A DNA stretch of 64,000 nt from Phallusia mammillata (Eukaryota; Chordata; Ascidiacea; Phlebobranchia; Ascidiidae), in the NCBI GenBank assembly GCA_003260075.1, contig QLIY01000297.1, positions 1 through 64,000 of the forward strand, written 5' to 3'. Below are positions 12,610-24,013 of this stretch, piece after piece. Each line of letters starts with the position of its first letter. The first letter of the stretch is position 1. Both the position numbers and the translations under genes were made by a program. The notes under the pieces were generated by a model. The model saw nothing but the letters and a program-made list of their open reading frames with translations, was not told where the DNA came from and ran no database searches.

Positions 12610-13370
12610 TTCTAACTTCTGTACCGAGCAGAACAAACAAAAAAATGTTATGAAAAAATGTTAGATATAACACAGCATAATTAACTTGACAAAGGCAGTG
12701 AAATCCTTTACACAGTACAACAAAACAAAACCAGCGTTTATTAAACAAATCGCATACCAAGCTTATATTTTTGAAAAGTGTGAAGAATACATTTCATTTT
12801 TGAGGGCAAATAACGACTGATTTAAACAGTGTCTACTATAATAGGCCGACAACGCTTCCCATTTTTAACTCGTAAATTCCGTCATTTACACAGCAGCACG
12901 TTTACGAATAAACGATTCCTGGAACCGGCAATAACTGCTGGCAGAATACACAAAAACGCTACACTCTTGAAAAAGGTAAATTTAATTAAGTTTTTAACTA
13001 TGTTACATATTCTGGCAAATTGTATCTTGTTTGCTATTCTGCTAAAAAACCCTGCGCATTTTTGTCCGGCTTGATTTTATCATGTCATATAGTTTGTTTA
13101 ATGAACCATATCCACAACCACAAAACTATTTGCTGCTAAAAATGGAACATTAGCAACATAAAAATCTTACAAAATTGAGAATTTCGGGAAGCACAAACAG
13201 GCTTTTACATTTACGTGCAAACCACTGCAGTTAGTATGAGTAAAAATCGGTATTGTGTTTGTAAATACTAATAATTATAGTTGACAATGTTATTGTTTCC
13301 ATAAAGTTTGTCTAAATACCACACATGTTTTTCTTGCCACATTTAACATTTGTACGCCGTCGCCCTAAAC
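12610..13370. other. intergenic, upstream of CAP-Gly gene
   Basis: Probable promoter and 5' UTR region of the minus-strand CAP-Gly gene. I see no supported gene or repeat up to the hAT element at 13371. Confidence 0.35.
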
Positions 13371-13410
13371 CAGGGGTCACCAAACTTTTTTCACTGCGGG
13401 CCGGATGAGT

Positions 13411-13485
<75 letters not shown>

Positions 13486-14788
13486 TGTTTTTAAAAATAA
13501 CTGGTGTAAAAAATTAGATTTAAATCATATATATATATACCATTTAAAGCCGCCTAAAATGCTCAGGTTAGTAATTTCTAACTTGGTGTATATAAGTTTA
13601 GCTGAACGGAGATAACTGTTTATGACGTCATAATCTGTATTGTGACGATTGCGGTGCCTGTTCTTTTCGCATTGTTTGCACACAATAAGCGGATAAAAAG
13701 CCTTGCGCTTATGGCCAGTCTCACGAAATCTCGTTTTAGCAGTTTGAAAATCGAAATATTTGGCAAAATACTTTTAGTCACGTCACGGCAGCCAGTATAT
13801 ATATTTTAACATACAAGGTCACGGCCGCACAAACTCGTCTCCGCGGCCGCATATGGCCGTACGACCGTAAGTTGTGCACCCCTGATTTAGCCCAAAGTAT
13901 TAACATAGTATATTTTCAGCTATGTGCAAATACGTTATCAGTTTGTTTGGAGAAACATTAGTTGAAACGCTACTATTGTAATTGTTTTAAAATAAACAGG
14001 CTTTTGGTGCAACATAGGATACACCACGATTTTTTGTTAACAAATTCCTTGCGCCAACATTAAACAAAGCGAGCCGCTTTTAGTATCCATCTTTAAGTGC
14101 TGTGCGGGTCTGTGTTAACGATTCTAAAGCCGTGTTTAATGTCCGTTTGCAATGTACTGCAACGACCTAAACTTGATCCAAAGTGACCAAAGTTTTGGCG
14201 TCAACAGTGCAAAGTGGGCTGTAATTGAAAACGTGAATAGCTTTTACTTTTATCGAACGAAGAAATTGTGTCAAGTGACGATTTGTATAATAACGTGGCA
14301 GAAACAACAGGCTAAAACATGTAAAACGTATCTGTGTTTATAGTTCCAAAGTATGGTACTGGTACAGATTCTGCATATGGTATAGGTATCGGCAAGTCGC
14401 ACCTTCGGTATTTTTTAAAACTCTACGCCTGTGCTTATAATACCGTACTATTTAGCGTGGCTCGGTAACTTTCTCTTTAAAATTTACTAACATTTGGCGG
14501 GCCGCATAAACTCCTTTGGCGGGCCGCATGCGGCCCGCGGGCCNNNNNNNNNNNNNNNNNNNNNNNNNNNNNNNNNNNNNNNNNNNNNNNNNNNNNNNNN
14601 NNNNNNNNNNNNNNNNNNNNNNNNNNNNNNNNNNNNNNNNNNNNNNNNNNNNNNNNNNNNNNNNNNNNNNNNNNNNNNNNNNNNNNNNNNNNNNNNNNNN
14701 NNNNNNNNNNNNNNNNNNNNNNNNNNNNNNNNNNNNNNNNNNNNNNCGGGCCGCATGCGGCCCGCGGGCCGTAGTTTGCCCACCCCTG
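13371..14788. mobile_element. hAT-type element with 8-bp target duplication CCCTAAAC
   Basis: The left terminus is CAGGGGTCACCAAAC and the right terminus is GTAGTTTGCCCACCCCTG. They are flanked by perfect copies of CCCTAAAC at 13363-13370 and 14789-14796, the 8-bp duplication typical of hAT elements. Subterminal GCGGCCCGCGGGCC-type sequence occurs at both ends. The interior holds a 73-G run (13411-13483), a nested-looking end near 13885 (GTGCACCCCTGA) and an N gap, so its true length and content are unknown. I find no transposase frame. Confidence 0.8.
14544..14746. other. assembly gap (203 N)
   Basis: Run of 203 N inside the hAT element. Both flanks carry the same palindromic GC-rich sequence (GGGCCGCATGCGGCCC), which probably broke the assembly. 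Confidence 0.99.
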
Positions 14789-14996
14789 CCCTAAACTAAC
14801 ATACACCAAAATTTAACTGAACTTTGTGTTTTTGAAAAAAATGCATGAAAATCGGTTCGTAATCTCGTCTTTCTGGTCGTAGAAAAAGGTACTCTGCCAT
14901 TCTCACCCCTACGGTAAAAACGTGTCGGGATTTGTTTACCAAACTGTGTTGTTATGCTTTCTACGAACCAAAATCATTCACAATACTATATTAGAT

Positions 14997-15329
14997 CGGG
15001 GGTGTGCAACCTGCGGCTGCGGCCCGCGGTCCAAATGCGGCTCATTGATTAAAGGTTATGCGGCCCGCAGAGACCCTTGGATTTCACATGTTGCCTACTG
15101 GCCAACGAATCCAATTATTATGTATTTTTGAGCAGATTAATGCGCCCTGTGCTATTTTTCAGCGACCTGACAATATGCGGCTGAGATCAAATGCGAATTT
15201 TACGTGTAGTTAGGCATATTTGGTATATGCAACAAAGTAAAATTACCTTTTATTTAAAAAGGTGCGGCCCGCGGTCTAACCATTGTAATTGCATTTGCCC
15301 CCCCAGTAAAAAAGGTTGCAAACCCCTGC
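14997..15329. mobile_element. hAT-type MITE with CGGGGGTGTGCAACC / GGTTGCAAACCCCTG ends
   Basis: The ends CGGGGGTGTGCAACC and GGTTGCAAACCCCTG are inverted relatives, and the subterminal GCGGCCCGCGGTC appears at both sides. The flanks (TATTAGAT against CTTTGGAT) agree at only some positions, so the target duplication is decayed or absent. It is 333 bp long with no coding sequence. Confidence 0.7.
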
Positions 15330-16957
15330 TTTGGATTATTACTGACGTTGTGATGTATAACTATAGGCTACTGTGCGGTAAAACGGTCAAAATATTGAAA
15401 AACTTTAGTGTGACTATAATTTATTAAAGACTAGCAGGTGCAGAAACCACATAAGATGATGGATACCATTGTTGTGACTTTTTTCCGCGGTTAAGGATTG
15501 TTTTACTGTCATTTAACTACCTTCTTCACAATGGTGTCGAGTCACTTTCTTTGTGCACAGGGTAATAGGAGGTCGATAAGTCACAATTAACTTCAACCAT
15601 TGTCCAAACTGAACGTGACCAGGGTGCCTTCAAATAGATTAGGGTAAAAACTAGGTATACGTGTTCATATGGCCCGAAAGGCTTATATGATAGGCAAGCC
15701 GTGAGCACGATTAGGAATCGAGACGGCCCTTACATAAATATAGAATCAGCCGGCGTAAAAAACTGTTATAACAAGATGCAAGTCATTGGTTGCAAGGGGG
15801 GGGGGGCATGATAGGCAAGCCGTGAGCATGATTAGGAATCGAGACGGCCCTTACATAAATATAGAATCACCCGGCGTAAAAAACTGTTATAACATGATGC
15901 AAGTCATTGGTTGCAAGTAAAGTGAAAATATCACAGCTGTCGACAGTGTACATGCTTCAGGCTGAATGGTTAGGCCATCGATAGCTTCCTGCCTGTAATT
16001 TCGAAAAGTAAATAAACAAACGCACACCAGACGCGAAGCATGCGAGTATACATACAGTTATGATAAGATTGACGCGCAGGTTGTAGACAGTTACTAAGTG
16101 TATGTGCACATTGTGCAGCTAAGGAAATGTTTTCGTATGTTATGACATGACAGATAGTAGGTAGTTTAGACTGATAAATGGTGTGAGGCTGAAGTAAACT
16201 GTGTATGTAGGCTAAACATTTTAATACAGATGACATAATTGCCATGTAGTTATGAGTACATTCGAATGTTCTTATTTGGAGGGTAACCGACACGCAATAA
16301 CTAGCCGGAAAACCCGAAAACGTGAGATTTCACAGACCATGGCAGATGGAAATAGATTAGCGTCAACTGCGTTATAGTTGACAAGTATTACATGAGAACG
16401 GTGTTAACTTGTCGAACCAGTCGTATGTCAAGCAGTCTGCACAACTGTTGACTTCCTCATTGTTACGCAGCAATCACAAACGCTTGTACGTTTAAGGTCA
16501 CGAAACCTGGCCCATTCGCGGGAAGTAATCGATTCATTTTTAGACCAGAACAGCTCGGGCAAGTTTTTGGCCCAAGAAACCCACAGCGCTACTTCCCACG
16601 GGATCAAACTGCTTAACACTAGTGCAGTACTTATGTTACTGTGAGGTTTGCCGGATCATCTCCGCTGTGTGGGGTTTATACACAGCGGTCACGCGCGGAC
16701 GTATTACACGTGAATTATTATCTTTCTCGTGTGTCTTAATAGACACGATTAGGCATTAATAAAGAGCAGGTTAAACCGGTTGGCTAAAGAATGCTCTCTT
16801 ATCGCAGTTTGTCAGTATTGATCGGTAAGCTATACACTGTTGCCACTTCAGATAAGAGCAGGCCTTTTGAGATTACATAACACTGTAAGCCTGCTTGTAT
16901 GTGTTCTCTGGCTGCTGCATATGTACTTGCTGTTAATTTTCAGCTTAGTACTAGGCC
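15330..16957. other. intergenic, upstream of BOK-like gene, with allelic-type duplication
   Basis: 15687-15796 and 15808-15917 are near-identical copies, and the junction holds a G run (15796-15806) that is one real G plus ten. The rest has no supported gene. The sequence just before 16958 ends in TTTTCAG followed by a short leader to the ATG, so a splice acceptor (cis or trans) precedes the BOK-like start. Confidence 0.5.
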
Positions 16958-19900
16958 ATGTCTACAGCGAAGAATGTACGACCTGGCGTACAAAGTTTAA
17001 CTGTACCAAGTGCTGATTATGAACGCCACCACTCGTTGGGCAATATTGCTATCGAAGAGGTCCGTCCACACACTTCAACCCAAAACGGCCGAAACCGCTT
17101 GTCTTCAAATGGCCGGTTGGAATGTGAACCACAGCAGAGTACCGCAAACAAAAGCAGATCGAGTTCTTGGAGTATGAGGGCTCTCAAACAAGTTTTTGTG
17201 GATACGGCAGATGCGAAGTCAGATTCGGAGATCGATTTACAGCTGGAAGGCGCGCCTGTATCGGAAGTAAGTGGGCTTTTTGTGTGGAAATGTACAGTAT
17301 AAGGTTGTAGCTATAGAGTAGACACGTTAACATCAGTATGTTGTATTTCCAGCCTTAACACAGCATGAGTAATTTCCACTTGGTCTAGCCGCGGGCCATT
17401 GGTCGGTTAAAGAACGATATTGGCGCGAGGCTACCTTTAGATATATTTAACATAACTCGCGCGTAAAAGAAAATTCGTCTAGGATACAAAAAGTTGCTAA
17501 ATGTTAGAAACGCGATTCTAACTGAGCATTAATCTGTTCAGAATTTCACAAGCCGCGAACAATTGCCCAGTCAATCACCAGGAGGAATTTTAAGGCGACG
17601 CCAATCTAGAAAGTCCGTTGATCACACGCAGTCAAATGCTCCACAGAGAAGAATCGGCATTGGGAACTGGATTTCGGAGGCGGCACCTCGCGTATGGACA
17701 AATTTCTCGAAAAACACAGAACACGATGCTTCAGAGGAAACCCAAACCAAACCTGTCATCGAACGAAAACGTATTGTATCGATTGCTGAACGGGACGATT
17801 CACGTTTGCGTTACGATCCAGCAAAACATCGCAGGGCCACAGTACACTATTCATCGACTGGTCGACCTTCTGTGATGATGGGCTCAAAGAGGTTATGAAA
17901 TATTGATTTCTGTGCCGGTTGTGTCTGTGTAAATCATTCACATTTTGTGTAGCGCCCTTTTAACGACAAGATTGTTACTTATGCGTGTTGTTCATCTGTC
18001 AATATGCGTAAAGCTGATTTACCTTTACGTGATAGGCTTTCCACGTTACGAGCAGCCCACTTGGCAAAGGAGGATCGGGCTCTTGAACAGATCAAGGACG
18101 TTTGTCGTGATTACATTCTTTACAGGCTTCGGCGCAAAAGCTATGCTAACAAGTTGGTTTTTTGATTATTAGCTACTATGTAGTATAATTCTAAACATAT
18201 TCCTGCCAAAGGACTGTAAAACATGAATGTATTTGTACAAACGTACCAATTGCTGTTGTTACCATCAGTTAACATTTTTGTTCCGTCAGGGTAAAATTGA
18301 GCCGGCTTCAACAAACAAACAATCGCTGGATTATTGAGGACTCTTTGTTTGTGGTGAACGAATTGGAACAAGGTAACAAACATCTCTTCAGAAATATTTC
18401 AAAACAGGTAAGTCAGTAGGTTATATTCTTTCTTTTTTGGGTGGTTAGCTATTTGGGAAATAAAAATACAACAAAATAAAAGTGCAAACTGCTGAGCTGT
18501 TTCACTGTTATGGCCATTGTGTGTTTTACAAAGAAGCACAAGGTTTTAGTATGTGACTTATTTGGAAAGCCTACATGTTACGAAACACATGCACGTATCA
18601 TGTTTTTTTTTCTAGGTTGGAATAACCCTCCGTTCCGAAGATGTGCTTCGCAAAGTCTTTTCCGAACTGGCCATCGAAATTTTAACCACCGAGGAGAAAA
18701 TGGTATGACATGTGCAGGGTTTTTTTTGGTTTGGTTTGGGTGACCGCTAAGTAGTTTTAAGAGACCGCAAGTGTTTCATTTAAATAACAAAAAATAGCCA
18801 TATTTGCTTATTTGGGAAACCGCTGGAGAAATTTCAAAACACCTTAAAAAACACTGGACATGTGTAATCTTGATCGGGTGTTCCAGTGCGAAGTTTTATA
18901 AATAAAACCAGGTTAATTAATAGAATATTTTAGGTTTTGGAGCCAAAATCACAATCATGCTGAATCATGTGTAACAATCCAACTTTGTGACTTGTATATA
19001 ATCGCAAGAAAGTACACTTGATGACTTTTTTAACAGTATTTTTCTGTTTTGATCTCCTGAAATCTGAAAATTTGGCTATGTATTTAGTCAACATGGGCTG
19101 CATTTTACGTTTACTAGATATAGGGACCTTAACGGGTGCTAGTTTTGCTCGAACATAGACAATGAAACGGTGTGAAACATCTTTTAAACTTAAAATCATC
19201 TTTGTATCATACACAAAAAAAGACAAAAGTTGATCCTAAACGTAAACAGTCACAACGCGGTAAATTGCTGGTTTTCTGTGCAGCAGGATGAGGCGACAGA
19301 AAATGAAAGTTGTGAGAATGTCCCTTCTGTCACTGCGGAAGTGCGCAAAACGTCGTTCAGCAACAATTGCCCTCGAAGCCGGACGATCGAAATCACGTGG
19401 GGACGAATATTCGCAATTATAGCCATTGCAGGAGGTGAGCCTATTGTTGTTATGCACAACTATTTCTTTTACATTGACCGCAAACAAACTGGAAACTTTA
19501 AATGAATAGGCCTAGTTATGGGCAAACCATTAAGATGCAATGCTCCAAAGCGGTGATTTTGCAATGGTTTAATATCTGTCTGTTTACTTGGAGGGTATCT
19601 GTTTCGATATCATTACATGATCTTGACGTTTTTTGTGGATTGTTCTTCTCAAAGTGTAAAACTGTTGGTCTAAAAAAATTCCTTTGCATTTTTTGGTTTT
19701 GAGAATTGACTTTACACCAGTAAGAATAAACACTTACAATATACAATATTCATAAACATGTTTTATTCCGAAAAGAGGTCGTTAAAATTTGTTCGGCTTC
19801 ATCTCAACTGAACACGGAATATTTGATTTCCAGGCCTGGCGGTTGACTGCGTCCAGCAGGGACACTCAGACCTCGTGAACTGTCTGATAGAATTTTGCGG

Positions 19901-20123
19901 AGAAATCATCCACGAAGAAGGAGTTTTGTCGTGGATCGTATCCGAAGGGGGCCTTGAGGCTTTGCATAAAGTTGCAATTGAAGATGACAGAGACAGCTGG
20001 AATAATGCCGATTACGGATATTTTACAAGACTTTGTAATGCGGCATTAGCGTTTGGGACTTGTGCAGTCGCAGCTGTTTTTGCAGTAGCGCTTATTGGCA
20101 GTATTTTGAATACGTTTACCTGA
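16958..20123 (+). CDS. BOK-like Bcl-2 family protein with long N-terminal extension
   Basis: The seven-exon model is 16958-17266, 17542-17871, 17953-18152, 18290-18407, 18616-18702, 19284-19434 and 19834-20123. It stays in frame and gives about 494 residues. Exons 3-7 carry the Bcl-2 fold: helix 1 with VCRDYILYRLRR, a BH3-like stretch VNELEQGNKHLFRNISKQ, BH1 with ITWGRIFAIIAIAGGLAVDC, BH2 with WIVSEGGLEAL (about residue 432), and a hydrophobic C-terminal tail (CAVAAVFAVALIGSIL) fit for membrane insertion. VCRDYI and AGGLAVDCVQQ are closest to BOK, a multidomain pro-apoptotic effector. Exons 1 and 2 add a basic, Ser/Arg-rich, low-complexity region of about 210 residues absent from BOK. The exon 2-3 junction is the least certain: the donor at 17872 keeps frame, while a stronger-looking one at 17892 does not with the acceptor chosen. 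Confidence 0.8.
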
Positions 20124-22133
20124 TTAGTTTATCACAACAAGTGCGTTGCTGCTTTCTTTTTAAGGTTACTGTTCCACATTGGGTTACTGTGGTTCTTAAA
20201 CGAAGTTCGGAACCAAGTTATCTACTTATTTTCATGTTTGTTTCTTGATTTATTTGGTGCTGTTGTCGCATCTTATCCTTCTGTCATTGCCAGCGATTAT
20301 TGCTTGAAAAGACTAAACCTTTCCAATAATTAGTTTGATTGAGGATTCGCCATGATTGCTTTCGAAATTATCACAGGATTTACTTCAGGGACCTATCCAT
20401 AGGGGGGGGGGTTGGCAACAAACTAAATCTTTCCAATAATTAGTTTGATTGAGGATTCGCCACGATTGCTTTCGAAATTATCACAGGATTTACTTCAGGG
20501 ACCTATCCATAAAATTCATTTGTCAAGCATACGGTTTTGCTCATTGACTGAGCAAGGATGCTTTATGCTGCCATGCAATGGCGACAATACAACACATTGA
20601 ACAGGAAGAAGTAATTAGGCCGAAAAATACGCGAAATTTTTGAACGTTTTGGTTTTTTAATGATTTGGAGTCGCTCCTGTTTATGTTACAAAATTCTAAT
20701 GTTCCCTTGACAGAAATTGGTAGTCATATCATAACATGACGTAACAGGCTCTCCAATTCAAATCTCGTTTATCCTAATTAAACCTGAATCAAGAACACCA
20801 ATTATCATTTATTTTTACTATTATCTATTAATGTAAAATTATAGAATAATTTTGCGACCACCAGGTGTTTGGTATTGGTTTTTGTGTACGGGAGGTTTTG
20901 CACACAGCCTTTGCATTCACAAGTGCAAAAAAGCCATTTTAACGTCAATAAATTGCTGAAATGGTGATAGGGTACTTAGAGACAAGTTACAAAACATTAT
21001 TGATGTACACCCGCACACATATTTTCGCCTTGAAACCGGCGAGTAGCGTTGCTTTGAAGTCGTGATTTACGGGTTAAGTTGGTTAACACTGTTTTTCTCC
21101 AAAGCCGCAGTTAGGTTTATAAATAAAACCTCGTTGTCCAATTAAACTCGATCAAAGTTGCAGCCAAGCTTCACTACGATAGCAAGTATGTCATCGACTG
21201 GCTACATTAGAACCTTCGAAGACATCGTTATGAGGTGCGCTTAACTTCAGTAAGACAAGCTAACAAATTGTCTTTCAAATACTAACGAACAGAGGTGGTA
21301 TACAGCAGCAGAGCTTGCTATCAGAGCCCTTAACTTGTACAACGTGGTAAACAACCCGTGTTGACAGCACTAGTCTTGATGTGGTCAACAATTCGTATCA
21401 CAAATGTCAGCTTTGCTGTACAGCACCGCTGTATAGGGTAATGTCCTCGAGGGGGGGGGGGACGCTTAACTTCAGTGGGACAAGCTAACACATTGTCTTT
21501 TTAAATATCAACGAGCAGCGGCGAAACAGCAGAGCTTGCTATCAGAACCCTTAACTTTGTACAACTTAGTAAACAACCCGTGTTGACAGCGCTCGTCTTG
21601 ATGTGGTCAACAATTCGTATCACAGATGTCAGCTTTGCTGTACAGCACCGCTGTATAGGGTAATGTCCTCGAGCAAAGTCTTGCTATCCTTAGTTCTTAA
21701 ATAACAGACATCACTGACTGAAAAAGTTCACGAGTGTTTAAGCTTTGACATCTTCTTGCGTGAACTCCTCATGCCCACTTGTATAGAAACTCAAGTTCTT
21801 TATTATGACTTAATTACATCAAAAAGGTTTCTGTTTCGAATCATTTAGGCTATATCCCGCAACAGCTATTACTGAATCCGAATACCATGGTAGGATTAAT
21901 CAATTTAATTTCAATAAGTTAGGCAATTTTTAAATAATGTAAAATTGTGCTACCCTTATAAATTCCTGTTGTCGTTGTTGGGGGGGGGGGCCATCAATTT
22001 AATTTCAATGAGTTAGGCAATTTTTGAATAATGTAAAATTGTGCTACCCTTATAAATTCCTGTTGTCGTTGTTGCATACAGGCTACCATTTTGTGTGCAA
22101 TATGTCAAAAATTAGCCAACAAATAGTATAGAT
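20124..22133. other. intergenic with three duplicated segments at G10 junctions
   Basis: Three copy pairs occur: 20312-20401 and 20422-20511 (junction G10 at 20402-20411); 21239-21451 and 21463-21673 (junction run 21451-21461, one real G plus ten); 21899-21980 and 21993-22074 (junction run 21980-21990, one real G plus ten). Copies differ by scattered substitutions and small indels. No gene is seen. Confidence 0.6.
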
Positions 22134-22761
22134 CAGGGAGTCGAACCGGAACTGAACCCGAACCCGTCGGTTTGAGCGGTTTATTTCATTAAACCCGAAC
22201 CGAACCAGAACCGCAAATTACGATTTCAGAAAAAAAACGAACCGGAGTTAAACCCTATATTTTGTAAACCGGAACCGAACCAGTAAAAAATGCAGCCTGT
22301 ATTATTTTTGGGGGATCTTATTTAAACAGCGCACTGAAGTTAAAGATACGCAAGATAACAGCTAAAGGGCGTGTCAAAAATAATAAATTTGAAAGTATCT
22401 GCAATGCACCGTCAAAAGAGTTTAATAACGCAATGCAGATGATGGACAAAACCAAAAAAACGGAAGGGGATTAAACCGGTTTAAAAACCGCAAACCGGTT
22501 CAGACCGGGTAAGGGGGGGGGGAGTCAAAAGAGTTTAATAACGCAATGCAGATGATGGACAAAAACAAAAAACGGGAGGGGATTAAACCGGTTTAAAAAC
22601 CGCAAACCGGTTCAGACCGGGTAATTTGCCGGAACCGGAACAATACCCGAACCCGAAATCAAACTTTTCTAAAAACCTGAACGGAACCCGAACCCTTAAA
22701 AACAAATCAAAGTGAACCCGAACCGAACCTGAACCCATGTAACAAGCGGTTCGACTCCCTG
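22134..22761. mobile_element. hAT-type MITE with CAGGGAGTCGAACC ends
   Basis: The left end CAGGGAGTCGAACCGGAAC is mirrored by GCGGTTCGACTCCCTG at the right end. The subterminal regions are dense arrays of GAACC/GGTTC motifs in opposite orientations (ACCCGAAC, AAACCGGTTT). A G10 run at 22513-22522 separates two near-identical internal copies (22411-22512 and 22524-22624). Flanks give no clear 8-bp duplication. There is no coding sequence. Confidence 0.7.
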
Positions 22762-23083
22762 GTCTCGTTTAACTTCCAACCCTCTGCCTGGACTGTAAAA
22801 GTAAATTCACTCAAGCAAAAATAAATAAATTTCATGTTCATTTGCTTTTTTATATAAAAACTAGGTCTACACTGTATAAATATAATAAAACTGAAACCTA
22901 ACTGCTTTACGGTTTATTAAAATAATGTATATATTTTTCATTTTTATTTAACACGTGAAATATGTCCCAAATTAGGGGTTGTCCCCCAGGCTAAGGGCGA
23001 TGCGTTGCGTCACGGCAACGTTTCTTGTGCCGTTTTGTCCTTTTATATCAAACATCGATGGGTGGTGTGGTATGGTGTTAGAT

Positions 23084-23469
23084 CAGTGGTTCTTAACCTT
23101 TTTAACCCGGCCGAACCCCTACGATATTCTTCAGCTATTGGTCGAACCCCAACATGTTACATCCTGGATTTTTAACCCATTTTGTTTTGTGGGTCACAAT
23201 TAGCTTTTGACCAAATATAGTGGCAACAGTTACTGTTTGTCATTTTGTTAAATTCTGACATAATGGGGGGGGGGTCCCGGCCGAACCCCTACGATATTCT
23301 TCAGCTATTGGTCGAACCCTTTTGACCAAATATAGTGGCAACAGGTACTGTTTGTCATTTTGTTAAATTCTGACATAATAGGGGGGGGGGAAAAAAGACC
23401 TTCGTCGAACCCCTGATTCAGCATTGCCAAACCCCTGGGGTTCGATCAAACCCCGGTTAAGAACCACTG
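23084..23469. mobile_element. hAT-type MITE with perfect 8-bp target duplication TGTTAGAT
   Basis: CAGTGGTTCTTAACC at the left end and GGTTAAGAACCACTG at the right end are exact inverted repeats. TGTTAGAT flanks the element at 23076-23083 and 23470-23477. Interior motifs CCGAACCCCT and AACCCCTGGGG repeat. Two G10 runs (23265-23274 and 23381-23390) split it into overlapping pieces. The tail of another family member lies at 1-48. Confidence 0.85.
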
Positions 23470-24013
23470 TGTTAGATAGTTACTCGAAGACATGAACCTT
23501 CTACCAAATTTCAATGTCGTTTCGTATGAATTAAACGTAAAATATATAATTTTGTTAATAGCGTTTGTTGTCGCATGTCGCGGAACTGGTTGGATTGGCT
23601 TACAATTAAATACAATCGAATAACCCACAATAAAAAGTGGTTTACAAATGTAAATAATATTTGCCATGTTTTTTGTTTTCCTGTTAAAAAGTAATGCTTG
23701 GTCTTTTGCTTTTTAAGTTGGTAAACTATGTTTAAAACTAATATGTCACTAGGTAAACAGCCTTTGTATCATTATATTGACTTTGCTTTAACTAATAACT
23801 GCAAGCAATCATAAAAATATGATATTGGTCTTTACTGTTATGTGTTCGATGAGTTCTGTTTTTTTGTAAATAATATATATATCATTTACATGAGGTTTTG
23901 CAAAAGCATTCAATGTTTTACAATTTTAGGTTACTTGCTGTATTTCAAGCACTGAATTTTTTTTTTTAACATCAAGGCTACAAAGCATGTAGCAGAAAAC
24001 TAGCATATCTCAA
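23470..24013. promoter_or_regulatory. upstream region of POLR3E-like gene
   Basis: AT-rich region before the intronless reading frame. Pyrimidine-rich tracts ending in AG occur at TTTACAATTTTAG (about 23918-23930) and after a T9 tract (TTTAACATCAAG, near 23970). Either could be a 3' splice site for a 5' UTR intron or for a spliced leader. No TATA box is evident. Confidence 0.3.

Noticed and set aside
14477..14809. Reading frames through the N gap
   Set aside because: They consist of unknown bases and hAT subterminal repeats.
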